Shown here in pieces: positions 9,054 through 17,900 of a stretch of 64,000 nucleotides of DNA; position 1 is the stretch's first letter; every line of letters begins with the position of its first letter. Source of the DNA: Roseibium album. Its GTDB lineage: Bacteria > Pseudomonadota > Alphaproteobacteria > Rhizobiales > Stappiaceae. A program made the position numbers and the translations under genes. The stretch is from NCBI RefSeq assembly GCF_001404515.1, contig NZ_CXWE01000004.1, positions 372,001-436,000 on the forward strand, written 5' to 3'. The notes beneath the pieces are model-generated. The model was not told where the DNA came from and did no database searches. It saw only the letters and a program-made list of their open reading frames with translations.

Positions 9054-9503
9054 GTGAAATCGACGAGCAAAGAAACATCCATCCGCAAGGCGAAATTGCA
9101 AGACGCTGCCGTTCTCAAACGTTGCATCGAACGGGCCTATGCACCGGTAAAAGCACGGTTGAGCGACCTGCCGGACGTTTCAGCCGGTCTGGAAGAAGAC
9201 ATCGCGGCAAAAACGGTACTCGTTGCCGAGACAGGCGGCAAGACTTCCGGGTGTATCATCTTGAATCTCGATGGCGTTCCGGCCCAACTGGTGAACGTCG
9301 CCGTCGATCCCGACTTCAAGGGTCTGGGTCTGGGCAGGAAACTGATGGAGAAGGCTGAGGAATTCGCCTGCAGGAGCGGAGCGACAGCAATTCAGCTCGC
9401 AACTCATGTAAACCTGCCCGAGAATGTGTCTCTCTACAGTCACCTGGGTTGGAGTGAAACATTAAGAACCGGAAACAAGATTATGATGAAAAAGGATTTG
9501 TAG
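9054..9503 (+). CDS. GNAT-family N-acetyltransferase
   Basis: The 149-residue protein shows the GNAT core: SIRKAKLQDAAVLKRCI start, VNVAVDPDFKGLGLGRKLM acetyl-CoA loop and a C-terminal YSHLGWSE motif. The start is a GTG at 9054 preceded by AGGGAA; the frame runs open to 8886, but that stretch is antisense to the dimethylargininase gene. Only 12 bases separate the two divergent starts, so each gene's promoter must lie within the other's coding region. The substrate is unknown. Confidence 0.82.
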   Translation: MKSTSKETSIRKAKLQDAAVLKRCIERAYAPVKARLSDLPDVSAGLEEDIAAKTVLVAETGGKTSGCIILNLDGVPAQLVNVAVDPDFKGLGLGRKLMEKAEEFACRSGATAIQLATHVNLPENVSLYSHLGWSETLRTGNKIMMKKDL

Positions 9504-9509
9504 CCTTTT

Positions 9510-10547
9510 TCATTTGGCTTGTTTCAGGGCGGCCTTCAAAGCGGACAGAAACTCTTCGCCGGGTCTGATATGGCCAGCCTGAACACCCCGCCGGGTCAAC
9601 ACAGGCGGATTGACGAGATTGTCCATAAGAACAGCCTCGTCTTCATTCAGCTCCAGGGCAATTTCCAGAACAGTCGCCATCATGACTTCCGCAGCGCGCG
9701 TTGCGCCGTCGTCGCATTTGAGCGACACACCAAATCCGAGTTCGGGTATCGCGGCACAGAAAACACCTTCCGCGCCGGTTTTGACAAAGACCCGACCGCG
9801 GAAAGTTTCCATGACCCGGGTGCAGAAGCGATCCGCACCGGCCACCATGTAGGGCTCGTTGATGCAGGCGTCGTAGATCTGCCGGGCCGCGTCGGCACGA
9901 AGAGGTTCAAGCCCCTCTCCGGTTCCAAACGAAGCAAAGGCCCGCGCGAAGCTTCGTAGTGGTGAGGCATAGGTCGGTATGGAACAACCATCGGTTCCGC
10001 ACACATCTTCAGTCAGCGTGTCGCCCGTCATCTGTTCCATCGCGAGGCGGACTTCGCGCTGCACCGGATGGTCCGGTTCGATGTAGCCGCGCGTATCGAC
10101 CCCCATCGTCTTGGCCAGCCCCAGAAATCCTGCGTGTTTACCGGAACAGTTGTTGTGCAGGCCGCAGGGTACTTCGTCCGCGAGGATCAGCTTGGCGGCA
10201 TCTTCCATTCGCTGCGGCCATTGCGGACCGCATTCCAGATCATCCTCGTTCAGCCCGGCTTTAAGCAGCATCACCCGGGCGGCGTTTGCGTGAATTTCCT
10301 CGCCATTGTGGGACGCACAGGCAAGCGACAATTCGGCATCGGTCAGATCAAGGGCTTCTGCGGCGCCCGATTCCACCAGCGGCAGCGCCTGTAGAGCCTT
10401 GATCGCAGAACGGGGATATACTCTGGCGTCGACATCGCCGATCCCGAAAACAAGATTCCCGCCGGTATCAACGACTGCCACGCTGCCACGATGCAGGCTC
10501 TCCGTCAGGTTTCCGCGTGTCACATCGACCAGAGCCGGATTGTCCAT
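9510..10547 (-). CDS. asparaginase II family protein
   Basis: The 345-residue product matches the asparaginase II family (thermolabile rhizobial-type L-asparaginase): HRGSVAVVDTGGNLVFGIGD, SLACASHNGE, NNCSGKHAGFL and EDVCGTDGCSIPTY carry the conserved Ser, Lys and Cys positions. It hydrolyses asparagine to aspartate and ammonia. Three starts are possible (TTG 10568, ATG 10559, ATG 10547); an AGGATGAG site suits 10547. It follows the aminotransferase by 36 bases and is probably co-transcribed with it. Confidence 0.88.
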   Translation of the reverse strand: MDNPALVDVTRGNLTESLHRGSVAVVDTGGNLVFGIGDVDARVYPRSAIKALQALPLVESGAAEALDLTDAELSLACASHNGEEIHANAARVMLLKAGLNEDDLECGPQWPQRMEDAAKLILADEVPCGLHNNCSGKHAGFLGLAKTMGVDTRGYIEPDHPVQREVRLAMEQMTGDTLTEDVCGTDGCSIPTYASPLRSFARAFASFGTGEGLEPLRADAARQIYDACINEPYMVAGADRFCTRVMETFRGRVFVKTGAEGVFCAAIPELGFGVSLKCDDGATRAAEVMMATVLEIALELNEDEAVLMDNLVNPPVLTRRGVQAGHIRPGEEFLSALKAALKQAK

Positions 10548-10583
10548 GAAGTTTCTCATCCTGATCAAATCGGTTGTTTGAGG

Positions 10584-11762
10584 CTATGCGGATTCGCCGC
10601 CTGCCGCAGTTAAAAATGCAGAGAGCCGCGCCAGGGCTTCGTCGATCACCCAGTCTTTTTTGCAGAAGCAGAACCGGATGTAACCGGTTGGCGCATCCGC
10701 ACCATAAAAGGCGGAGACCGGGACAGCTGCAACGCCGGCCTGCTTCACGAGGACCTCGCAGACATCGACATCATTATCACCCAGACCAAGTTCTTCGAAA
10801 CCGCAGGTCAGAAAGTAAGTCGCGGAGCAAGGAAGAACAGAAAATCCAAGTGCCTGGAGCCCCCTCGCCATCCGGTCGCGCTTCGCCTCCAGGTCCCGGG
10901 CCAGGTCCTGATAGTAGCTGTCGTCTTTCCTCAAACCATAAGCAACTGCCTGTTGCAGGTTTGGCGGTGTGGTGAATGTGACCCACTGGTGCGCCTTGGC
11001 AACCGGATCGATCAACCGGGCAGGACCCGTGACATAGCCGACCTTCCAGCCCGTCAGCGAAAAGGTTTTGCCTGCTGAACCGATACGGACCGTCCTCTCC
11101 CGCATTCCGTCCAATGCCATCAGGGGCCGGTGTGCTGCCCCGTCGAAAACAAGGTGTTCGTAAACTTCGTCACAGATCGCATAAGCGTCAAATTCGCGGC
11201 ACAAGTCGGCAATGCACTGCAATTCCGCAGCGGAAAAAACCTTTGCCGTCGGGTTCATGGGATTGTTGATCAGGATTGCCTTGGTTCTTTCAGAGAAGGC
11301 GGCACGAAGCTTTTGCGTATCGAGCTGCCATTCCGGCGGGCTGACCCGAACACGCACGGGAATTCCACCTGCCCGCCTCACCAGAGGCAGATAACAGTCA
11401 TAGAGCGGCTCGACCAGAACCACTTCATCTCCCGGTGACACGAGCGCCATGATGCAGTCCGCAAGCGCCTCGGTAGCCCCGGACGTCACCAGAACCTCGC
11501 TCTGTGCGTCGATCTCAAGTCCGTAGAATCGCCTGTTGCTCTCGGCAACCGCCTCGCGCAGGTCGGGCAGGCCCAGCATCGGCGGATACTGGTTCGGGCC
11601 GTCCATCAAGGTCCTGGCGGCCACTTCACGAATGTCGTCAGGTCCGTCCACATCGGGAAAACCCTGCCCGAGGTTGACGGCATTGTGAGCCTTCGCCAGC
11701 CGGGACATGGTTTCAAAAACAGTGGTTTCGATGCCGGTGAACACCGGATTTGTCGGCTTCAT
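10584..11762 (-). CDS. class I/II pyridoxal-phosphate aminotransferase
   Basis: The 392-residue fold-type I aminotransferase contains VNLGQGFPDVDGP, NQYPPMLGLPDLR, NPMNPTAKVF and the PLP lysine motif SAGKTFSLTGWKVGY. The NLGQGFP opening is typical of the kynurenine/methionine/glutamine transaminase group, such as YbdL-like enzymes. The ATG at 11762 has a GGGAGA site; the upstream ATG at 11786 does not. It lies just upstream of the asparaginase, which suggests a role in amino-acid nitrogen metabolism. Exact substrate cannot be assigned. Confidence 0.88.
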   Translation of the reverse strand: MKPTNPVFTGIETTVFETMSRLAKAHNAVNLGQGFPDVDGPDDIREVAARTLMDGPNQYPPMLGLPDLREAVAESNRRFYGLEIDAQSEVLVTSGATEALADCIMALVSPGDEVVLVEPLYDCYLPLVRRAGGIPVRVRVSPPEWQLDTQKLRAAFSERTKAILINNPMNPTAKVFSAAELQCIADLCREFDAYAICDEVYEHLVFDGAAHRPLMALDGMRERTVRIGSAGKTFSLTGWKVGYVTGPARLIDPVAKAHQWVTFTTPPNLQQAVAYGLRKDDSYYQDLARDLEAKRDRMARGLQALGFSVLPCSATYFLTCGFEELGLGDNDVDVCEVLVKQAGVAAVPVSAFYGADAPTGYIRFCFCKKDWVIDEALARLSAFLTAAGGESA

Positions 11763-11897
11763 AACGTCTCCCGGAAGTGATTTCATTGGTTCTAATCGTC
11801 AGAAAGACGTCCGTCGAGTGTTTTCAGAGTGCAGGAACTCAGATGAAGACCGCCTCAACTGAGATCACCTGAATTTAATTCGGATAACACTTCCACA

Positions 11898-11919
11898 GAT
11901 GCAACCGTCTAGTTGCATC
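11898..11919. promoter_or_regulatory. GATGCAAC inverted repeat in a 308-base divergent interval
   Basis: GATGCAAC and GTTGCATC flank a six-base spacer as a perfect 8-bp inverted repeat. It lies midway between the divergent aminotransferase and SulP starts, in the only gene-free stretch there (11763-12070). No regulator gene is adjacent. It could be an operator or a hairpin; no U-run follows on either strand. Nothing else stands out in the interval. Confidence 0.4.
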
Positions 11920-12070
11920 GGCAACGCAGCGTCGAGACCAAATCGGACGACAACACATATGACAGCGTTCAACAATGCTGCACTTGTTTCACGATGCATG
12001 GCTGGTATTCGCGGCGAATCTTGCTGCGGCGCAATAAATAGACTAAAAGGTCGTCAATTGATCTAGGTCA

Positions 12071-13717
12071 ATGTGTATGTCCGGTGTTCCTGGGCGACCG
12101 TTTCAACAAAACATGAATAGTCTGGAGCCCGTCTTGACTGCACGTGCCGAGGCCGTTGCGCCTGTACAATCGACCAAAATGGATGCCTCGCGCATCAAAA
12201 CGGAGCTGCTGGCAGGTTTGACTGTTGCGCTGGCTCTGGTTCCCGAAGCCGTTGCCTTCGCCTTTGTCGCAGGCGTCAATCCTCTCGTCGGGCTCTACGC
12301 CGCCTTTTTCGTCGGGCTGATCACAGCCTGCATCGGAGGGCGTCCGGGCATGATTTCGGGCGCAACCGGCGCGCTTGCGGTTGTCATGGTGTCTCTTGTC
12401 GCACAGCACGGCGTTGAATATCTGTTCGCGACCGTTGTCCTGATGGGCATCATGCAGATTGCCGTCGGCATTCTGAAGTGGGGCAAGTTCATCCGGATGG
12501 TGCCACACCCGGTGATGCTTGGTTTCGTGAATGGCCTTGCCATCGTGATTTTCCTGGCTCAGCTTGGCCAGTTCAAGGTGCCGGACGCATCAGGCGGCCT
12601 GACCTGGATGGGAGGATGGGAGCTCTACCTGATGCTCGGGCTCGTTGCCCTTACCATGGCGGTGACCTGGCTGCTTCCAAAGATCACCACCTCGTTTCCT
12701 GCCCCGCTTGCGGGTATTCTGGTGGTTTGGGGCCTGGTTCTCGGCTTCAATCTCGATACCCGGTCGGTCGGGGATCTGGCTTCGATTTCTGGCGGCCTGC
12801 CTGACTTCCACATCCCGATGGTCCCACTCACCCTTGAAACACTGCAGATCATCTTTCCCTACGCGGTTATCCTGGCTGCAATCGGCCTGATCGAATCCCT
12901 TTTGACGCTCAACCTCGTCGCGGACCTGACAAACACCAAAGGTGGCGCCTCGAAGGAATGCGTTGCTCAGGGCACCGCGAACATTGTAACCGGTTTCTTC
13001 GGCGGCATGGGTGGCTGCGCCATGATCGGCCAATCGATGATCAACGTGAAATCAGGGGCTCGAACGCGGATATCCGGCATTGCCGCTGCCCTGTTCCTGC
13101 TGTCCTTCATTGTCATTGCCTCGCCCCTGATTGAACAGATCCCGGTCGCGGCTCTTGTCGGCGTGATGTTCATGGTCGTTATCGGCACATTTGCATGGGC
13201 CAGTCTGAAGATCGTCCACAAGATCCCGCTGACCGACGCGCTCGTCATGGTGATCGTCACCTGTGTAACCGTCTATGCGGACCTTGCCGTCGCGGTGGTT
13301 GTCGGTGTCATCATTTCGGCGCTCGCCTATGCTTGGAATGCGGCCAGCCGCATCAGCGCACGTGTCGGTACGAGCAAGGAGGGCTGGAAGGTATATCGTT
13401 TGTCCGGACCGCTTTTCTTCGGCTCGACAACAGGATTTGTCGATCTGTTCAACCCCCAGAACGACCCGGACGATGTGGTTGTCGACTTCATTGACAGCCG
13501 CGTCGTCGACCACTCGGGTCTTGAAGCGATCGACGCCCTGGCGTCGAAATATGTGGCCGCCGGCAAGCGTCTTCACTTGCGCCATCTGTCTCCGGATTGC
13601 CAGAAACTGCTGAGCAAGGCGGGCAATCTCGTTGAAGTTTCCGTTCTTGAAGATCCCGACTACGAAGTTGCGGTCGACTACGGACACAGGTTCAACGAAC
13701 CTGAAAAGGCTTCCTGA
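12071..13717 (+). CDS. SulP-family anion transporter with C-terminal STAS domain
   Basis: The 548-residue protein has about 11-12 hydrophobic segments from residue 45 to 425 and a STAS domain at about 440-530 (VVVDFIDSRVVDHSGLEAIDAL). ELLAGLTVALALVPEAVAFAFVAGV-type opening and GRPGMISGATGA are SulP signatures. SulP proteins carry sulfate, bicarbonate or other anions; the sequence does not say which. ATGs at 12071 and 12077 both follow TAGGTC; 12077 has the better spacing. A terminator lies just downstream. Confidence 0.9.
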   Translation: MCMSGVPGRPFQQNMNSLEPVLTARAEAVAPVQSTKMDASRIKTELLAGLTVALALVPEAVAFAFVAGVNPLVGLYAAFFVGLITACIGGRPGMISGATGALAVVMVSLVAQHGVEYLFATVVLMGIMQIAVGILKWGKFIRMVPHPVMLGFVNGLAIVIFLAQLGQFKVPDASGGLTWMGGWELYLMLGLVALTMAVTWLLPKITTSFPAPLAGILVVWGLVLGFNLDTRSVGDLASISGGLPDFHIPMVPLTLETLQIIFPYAVILAAIGLIESLLTLNLVADLTNTKGGASKECVAQGTANIVTGFFGGMGGCAMIGQSMINVKSGARTRISGIAAALFLLSFIVIASPLIEQIPVAALVGVMFMVVIGTFAWASLKIVHKIPLTDALVMVIVTCVTVYADLAVAVVVGVIISALAYAWNAASRISARVGTSKEGWKVYRLSGPLFFGSTTGFVDLFNPQNDPDDVVVDFIDSRVVDHSGLEAIDALASKYVAAGKRLHLRHLSPDCQKLLSKAGNLVEVSVLEDPDYEVAVDYGHRFNEPEKAS

Positions 13718-13741
13718 CGTCACATTTCCTGTTTTCTGACG

Positions 13742-13782
13742 AAAGGCTTCGGAAGCGGACTGCTTTCGGGGCCTTTTCTTTT
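13742..13782 (+). terminator. rho-independent terminator after the SulP gene
   Basis: AAAGGC at 13742 pairs with GCCTTT ending near 13776 across an imperfect inner stem (GAAGC with GCTTTC), followed by TCTTTT. Confidence 0.7.
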
Positions 13783-13888
13783 GTCGGGAAAGTTCGGTTA
13801 ATGTCCGCAAAGCACCGAATTGGCGAAACGGCAATCAGCCAGCGCTACCGGTCCGGCAACATACTTGGCTGTGTTTTGGGATATCACT

Positions 13889-15706
13889 GTGCATTTACGC
13901 AACAAGCTCTTCATCACACCGACCCTGGCCACTGTTATCGGGACATTCGTGGTCATCACAGCTGCCGCGATCCTGATCATCCAGGCAGTAACCTCTGAAC
14001 GCGTTATCCGCCAGCTTGGCGGAGGGCTCGTTGATCTTGGAATGGATTCCACTGAAGCAGCGTTTGTCGAGCAGTTGCATGCAGTGACCGAGACGGCGGA
14101 CTATACCCATGCGAGCTGGGCGCTTGGCGAATTGTCGTTTGACGAACCCGAATTGTTGATCGCGTATATCTACGGCGCACTCGCACCCCAGGATCGTGTC
14201 TCATTCATGGTGATGGTCGATGAAAACGGCCGCGGCGTCGATGTCGACCGGGGAGATGCTGATGGAAAGCTGGAAGGTGGCCGGACTGATCTGGCGTCAG
14301 AAATTCCAAGCCTGACCCGGTTAACGGGGAAAGCTTCGCGGCAATCGACCCCGTTCTGGAGCGAACCGCTTTATATGCCGAGCCGGGAGCACACGTATTT
14401 CATCTACACAACTCCCCTCTATGATAAGGACAAGTACCACGGCAGCTTCATGATCGGCATGTCACTGGAGCGGATTTCAGACATCACGTGGTCCATTTCA
14501 ACCGAAGACATCATCGTGTTTCTGATGAAGGAAAAATCTGAAGAGGTCATCGCGCACCCATTGCTGCACCAACGGTTTGAGCAGTTGAGCGCGACTGCGC
14601 CGCTTCTCCATGTCAGTCAGATTTCCGATCATTTTCTCACCAATTTCTCGGAAATGCAGGTCGTGGCAAACGAAGATTACAAAATTGCAGACAACCTCGA
14701 ACTGCGAACGGGATATGACCGGGAGGGAAACAAGCGTTTCATCATTCTGGAAAAGAAAAACGACAACCTGAAAGGGCTCCCTGCGCGTATCGGTGTGCAT
14801 TTTCCCGGCGAGTTCCTGGATCAGCCGTTGCGCCAGCTGCTTGTCGCCATCGTGGTTGGACTGGGATTGCTGCTGCTGTCTCTGCTCGGCGCCATTGCCC
14901 TTGCGCGCCGCATAGCCAAGCCAATTCGCCGGGCGGCCGGTTCGGCCAAGGACGTCGCCGGACTGAACCTGGAAGCATTTGAACCGCTCCCCCCGTCCGT
15001 CATCCGGGAGCTTGACGATTTGTCGAGTGGCTTCAACGCGATGGTCGGAGGGCTCAATGCCTTCAACAGGTATGTACCGCGCACCCTCGTGCAGAAGCTC
15101 CTGAGTGAAGGCCGCACAGAAGCACCGCCTGAGGAACGCGAAGTCGCCGTCCTCTTTACCGATATCGTCGGCTTTACATCTGCCTCTGAAGGCATGTCTG
15201 CGAGCGAAACCGCAGCTTTCGTCAATCATCACCTGTCAATACTAGGCGCGGAAATTACCAACCACGGTGGCACGATCGACAAGTATATCGGCGACAGTGT
15301 CATGGCGTTCTGGGGCGCGCCGGATCACCTGGACAATCCGGCTGAGCCTGCTGCCGGTGCAGCACTTGCAATGGTCGAGGCGATCGTCAGGGACAACCGG
15401 GATCGTGCAGCACGCAACGAACCACCGGTGCGCGTACGTATCGGTATTCACATGGGTCCGCTGATCGTCGGAGATATCGGCGCACCCGGACGCGTCAACT
15501 ATACCGTGATCGGCGATACCGTGAACATAGCCGCACGCCTTGAAAGCCTAGGCAAGGAAATTGACCGGACGGCAGAGGTCATTGTTCTGGTTTCCGGCGA
15601 GATCGCCAATAGGCTGAACCCGGACATCCTTCAACAACAGATCGGTCCGCAGATGGTCAAGGGCAAGGCCGAACCGATTGACGTGGTCCGGCTGTTGCCA
15701 GGCTGA
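13889..15706 (+). CDS. membrane adenylate/guanylate cyclase (class III) with extracytoplasmic sensor
   Basis: From a GTG at 13889 the protein is 605 residues: one N-terminal transmembrane helix, a roughly 290-residue extracytoplasmic domain, a second helix (LLVAIVVGLGLLLLSLLGAI), a HAMP-like linker (RRIAKPIRRAAGSAKDV) and a class III cyclase domain. VLFTDIVGFTS and DKYIGDSVMAFWGAP carry the two metal Asp; GDTVNIAARLES is the purine-binding region. It should make cAMP in response to an external signal. The frame opens at a TTG at 13820, but a GGGAT site seven bases before 13889 favours the GTG. Confidence 0.87.
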   Translation: MHLRNKLFITPTLATVIGTFVVITAAAILIIQAVTSERVIRQLGGGLVDLGMDSTEAAFVEQLHAVTETADYTHASWALGELSFDEPELLIAYIYGALAPQDRVSFMVMVDENGRGVDVDRGDADGKLEGGRTDLASEIPSLTRLTGKASRQSTPFWSEPLYMPSREHTYFIYTTPLYDKDKYHGSFMIGMSLERISDITWSISTEDIIVFLMKEKSEEVIAHPLLHQRFEQLSATAPLLHVSQISDHFLTNFSEMQVVANEDYKIADNLELRTGYDREGNKRFIILEKKNDNLKGLPARIGVHFPGEFLDQPLRQLLVAIVVGLGLLLLSLLGAIALARRIAKPIRRAAGSAKDVAGLNLEAFEPLPPSVIRELDDLSSGFNAMVGGLNAFNRYVPRTLVQKLLSEGRTEAPPEEREVAVLFTDIVGFTSASEGMSASETAAFVNHHLSILGAEITNHGGTIDKYIGDSVMAFWGAPDHLDNPAEPAAGAALAMVEAIVRDNRDRAARNEPPVRVRIGIHMGPLIVGDIGAPGRVNYTVIGDTVNIAARLESLGKEIDRTAEVIVLVSGEIANRLNPDILQQQIGPQMVKGKAEPIDVVRLLPG

Positions 15707-15739
15707 ACAGGCCGGTCCCCGCTGAACCCGATTGCGCAA

Positions 15740-16024
15740 TTACTCGGCTAGGGCTTGCAGACGGACCGGCACATGATTGACCGATTTTTCGATCGCCTCG
15801 ACGAAGGCACCAAATGTCCATTCGTTGTCCTGAAGTTCAATCGAATTGAAGGTTTCCTGCGGCAGGCAGCACCCGAGTTCCAGCTCGACAGCCATGATGA
15901 GACCAATCGCATCCAGACTGTCCGCACCCAACCTACTTAAGGTTGAATTTGGCGTGATTGTCCACCACGCCAAATTCAGGTTCTTCGCAATGACCGATCT
16001 GACTACTTCCTTAACTTCAGACAT
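15740..16024 (-). CDS. orphan acyl carrier protein
   Basis: The 94-residue acidic protein carries the phosphopantetheine attachment motif GADSLDAIGL (Ser about residue 36) in an ACP fold. It is not the housekeeping AcpP, which differs around the DSL motif and sits beside fab genes; here no fatty-acid or polyketide gene is adjacent. WWTITPNSTLSRLG and two adjacent Cys (LGCCLPQ) are unusual. It probably serves a specialised lipid or acyl-transfer role encoded elsewhere. Confidence 0.8.
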   Translation of the reverse strand: MSEVKEVVRSVIAKNLNLAWWTITPNSTLSRLGADSLDAIGLIMAVELELGCCLPQETFNSIELQDNEWTFGAFVEAIEKSVNHVPVRLQALAE

Positions 16025-16201
16025 TTATCACCCAATGAATAAATTGATGTGTGCATAAAAAAACTTACTACCTCAAATAACAGTCAGGTTGTAGAAGCGC
16101 AATCTTCCTTCGGTAAATTTTACGAGATAACGTTGGGTGAATGCCAGGCTGCGACGCCTTCACGGTCGAAAAGGGAACGTGGCTATTTTTTAGGTCGCTC
16201 G

Positions 16202-16543
16202 TCAGGCAGGTAATCTTTTTCGATGTCTTGATCTGTTCTCTACCAGCCGTGTTGCGAACTTGTAGGCAATGACTGATGTGCCGAATACTGCCAGCAATCC
16301 GATCCCGAGATCGACAAAGGCCGGATATGGCAAACGGAATGCGAAAGCGAAGATTTCCATATAGCTGGCCGTGAAGGTGAGAAAGAGACCGCCGGCAATC
16401 AGGAAGGTGAACCCGTCCTTTGAAAGCAGCCCGCGCCGTCTTTTGGACTGGAAGACATTTGAAAGCAGAAAGTAACCCAAAACGCTTGCAAAAAAGACAA
16501 GCACTGCTGCAAGCAGCAGACCTGCATCGAATAACACAGACAT
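16202..16543 (-). CDS. small integral membrane protein, unknown
   Basis: The 113-residue product has three predicted transmembrane segments (about residues 6-28, 46-65 and 73-95) and a basic C-terminus. No family is recognised. The ribosome binding site is weak. It resembles in size and topology the membrane protein at 17429-17773, but I see no convincing sequence match between them. Confidence 0.5.
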   Translation of the reverse strand: MSVLFDAGLLLAAVLVFFASVLGYFLLSNVFQSKRRRGLLSKDGFTFLIAGGLFLTFTASYMEIFAFAFRLPYPAFVDLGIGLLAVFGTSVIAYKFATRLVENRSRHRKRLPA

Positions 16544-16925
16544 GGTTCTTGGCCCGATTGGTTTCGATTGATTGATCTGTCGGAAGGTACCCGGCGCAGC
16601 AGCACTTGCCTGTCACAGCCGGGATGCCTGGTTTCTGCAGCATCATTCCGCTGCGCCCACTTACTTAGGAAGCGTGCCAGTCTCAGTCCAGACATCTGGA
16701 CAATTTGTAATATTCAGCTGATGCGCAGTCGATTGACCAGGTGCAGACGAAACAGCCGAGGGTGATGTCATCATCCGGTAACGCGGATTTCGCCAACATG
16801 TGACGACGCGAGAGCTGAATGTGCCTTCAAAAAAAACGCAGTCAACCCGATCTGAAACGTGTGGCCGGACGGCCCTCATCAGAAATGCACTCAACAAATT
16901 TACGGGCACCCAAGGAAAACAGAAA
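16544..16925. other. 382-base divergent intergenic region
   Basis: The stretch separates the small membrane protein from the DM13-like gene. The frame of the latter is open back to 16800, but that part lacks a ribosome binding site. I see no RNA gene or strong repeat. Confidence 0.4.
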
Positions 16926-17318
16926 ATGACGAACCGCAGACAGTTTCTCGCACTCACTTCCGGCTTCGTGGCCGCAACCGTTGCATCAGCCACCATACCC
17001 GCATTTGCGGGAAGCAAGACGAGATCCGGCAACTTCTCGGGCCGCAGCGACCATGTCACGACGGGCAAGACCGAACTCAGCAGTAACAGCGTCGTCCTCG
17101 AAAGCGATTTCAGCCTCGATGGCGCACCCGATCCACGGGTCGGTCTTGGAAAAAATGGCAAGTTCGACCCGAACGCCGATCTCGGAGCACTGAAGAAACT
17201 GACCGGCAAGCAGAGTTACCAGATCGGCAGCGGGATCAACGCTTCCGACTATAACGAGGTTTATATCTGGTGCCGCAAATTCAATGTCCCGCTCGGCGTC
17301 GCGAAGATAGGCAACTGA
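16926..17318 (+). CDS. Tat-exported DM13-like protein
   Basis: The 130-residue product begins MTNRRQFLALTSGFVAATVA, a twin-arginine signal, with a probable cleavage after PAFA. The mature domain (TGKTELSSNSVVLESDFSLD, DPRVGLGKNGKF, YNEVYIWCRKFNVPLGVAKI as separate motifs) resembles DM13 domains, which are proposed to carry redox electrons through a conserved Cys; WCRKF supplies the single Cys here. AAGGAA eight bases before the ATG fixes the start. Tat export fits a folded or cofactor-bearing protein. Confidence 0.75.
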   Translation: MTNRRQFLALTSGFVAATVASATIPAFAGSKTRSGNFSGRSDHVTTGKTELSSNSVVLESDFSLDGAPDPRVGLGKNGKFDPNADLGALKKLTGKQSYQIGSGINASDYNEVYIWCRKFNVPLGVAKIGN

Positions 17319-17340
17319 GGCGTCTCTGATTACTTGGCCG

Positions 17341-17359
17341 CCCCGGCCCCGAGCCGGGG
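17341..17359. repeat. REP-like palindrome, copy 1
   Basis: CCCCGGC and GCCGGGG form a 7-bp stem around CCCGA. The 16 bases at 17341-17356 match 15 of 16 bases at 17825-17840. It lies between two convergent genes and may also act as a terminator hairpin. Confidence 0.55.
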
Positions 17360-17428
17360 CACATGGCTGAATGGAAGTCGGGCATGCGAACCAATTTGGA
17401 ACACGGATGGCCGCGCGCGGCGCCCGCA

Positions 17429-17773
17429 TCAACGTTTGACAAGATTATTGGCTATCAGGCTGCCAATGACGATACCGGAGACAAAGAAGCAAAACAGGGT
17501 GGCAGCGGGCAGCATGCCGACTGAAACAACACTAAAAATCAGGTACCAGTCCGCAAAGGAACCATTCGCTGTTGGTCCTTGCGGGACTGCCAGCATTCGA
17601 AAGACAAAGTATACTGCGACAAGAATGGATATACCGCCCGTGATCGGCGAATTCGGCCAACGTTTGCGCTTTGGTGGCAAAATGGACCAGGTAAGCATGG
17701 CAAACAAAAGTGCGGCGACATGAACTGCGAGCAGCAGAGTGTTCAGACCGATGCTGTCGATGAAACTATCCAA
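17429..17773 (-). CDS. small integral membrane protein, unknown
   Basis: The 114-residue product has three to four hydrophobic helices (about residues 11-30, 44-64, 75-108) joined by short basic loops (PPKRKRWP). No domain is recognised. It is convergent with the DM13-like gene and is bracketed by two copies of a REP-like palindrome. Codon use looks normal for the window. Confidence 0.55.
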   Translation of the reverse strand: MDSFIDSIGLNTLLLAVHVAALLFAMLTWSILPPKRKRWPNSPITGGISILVAVYFVFRMLAVPQGPTANGSFADWYLIFSVVSVGMLPAATLFCFFVSGIVIGSLIANNLVKR

Positions 17774-17824
17774 ATTAAAACCTTGGTCAAAAGGACCTGA
17801 AGCTGCCGCAACTTATCTCAGCCA

Positions 17825-17880
17825 CCCCGGCCTCGAGCCGCTGCCAATTGTCGGAAAAGGTCCCGGATCAGGTCCGGGAC
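17825..17880. repeat. REP-like palindrome, copy 2, with GTCCCGGA hairpin
   Basis: 17825-17840 repeats the element at 17341 with one change. It is followed at 17860-17880 by a perfect 8-bp stem, GTCCCGGA and TCCGGGAC around TCAGG, a pattern common in intergenic repeats of Rhizobiales. It lies downstream of homospermidine synthase, which ends at 17901. Confidence 0.55.
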
Positions 17881-17900
17881 GGCACGCTTTCTGTTACTTC

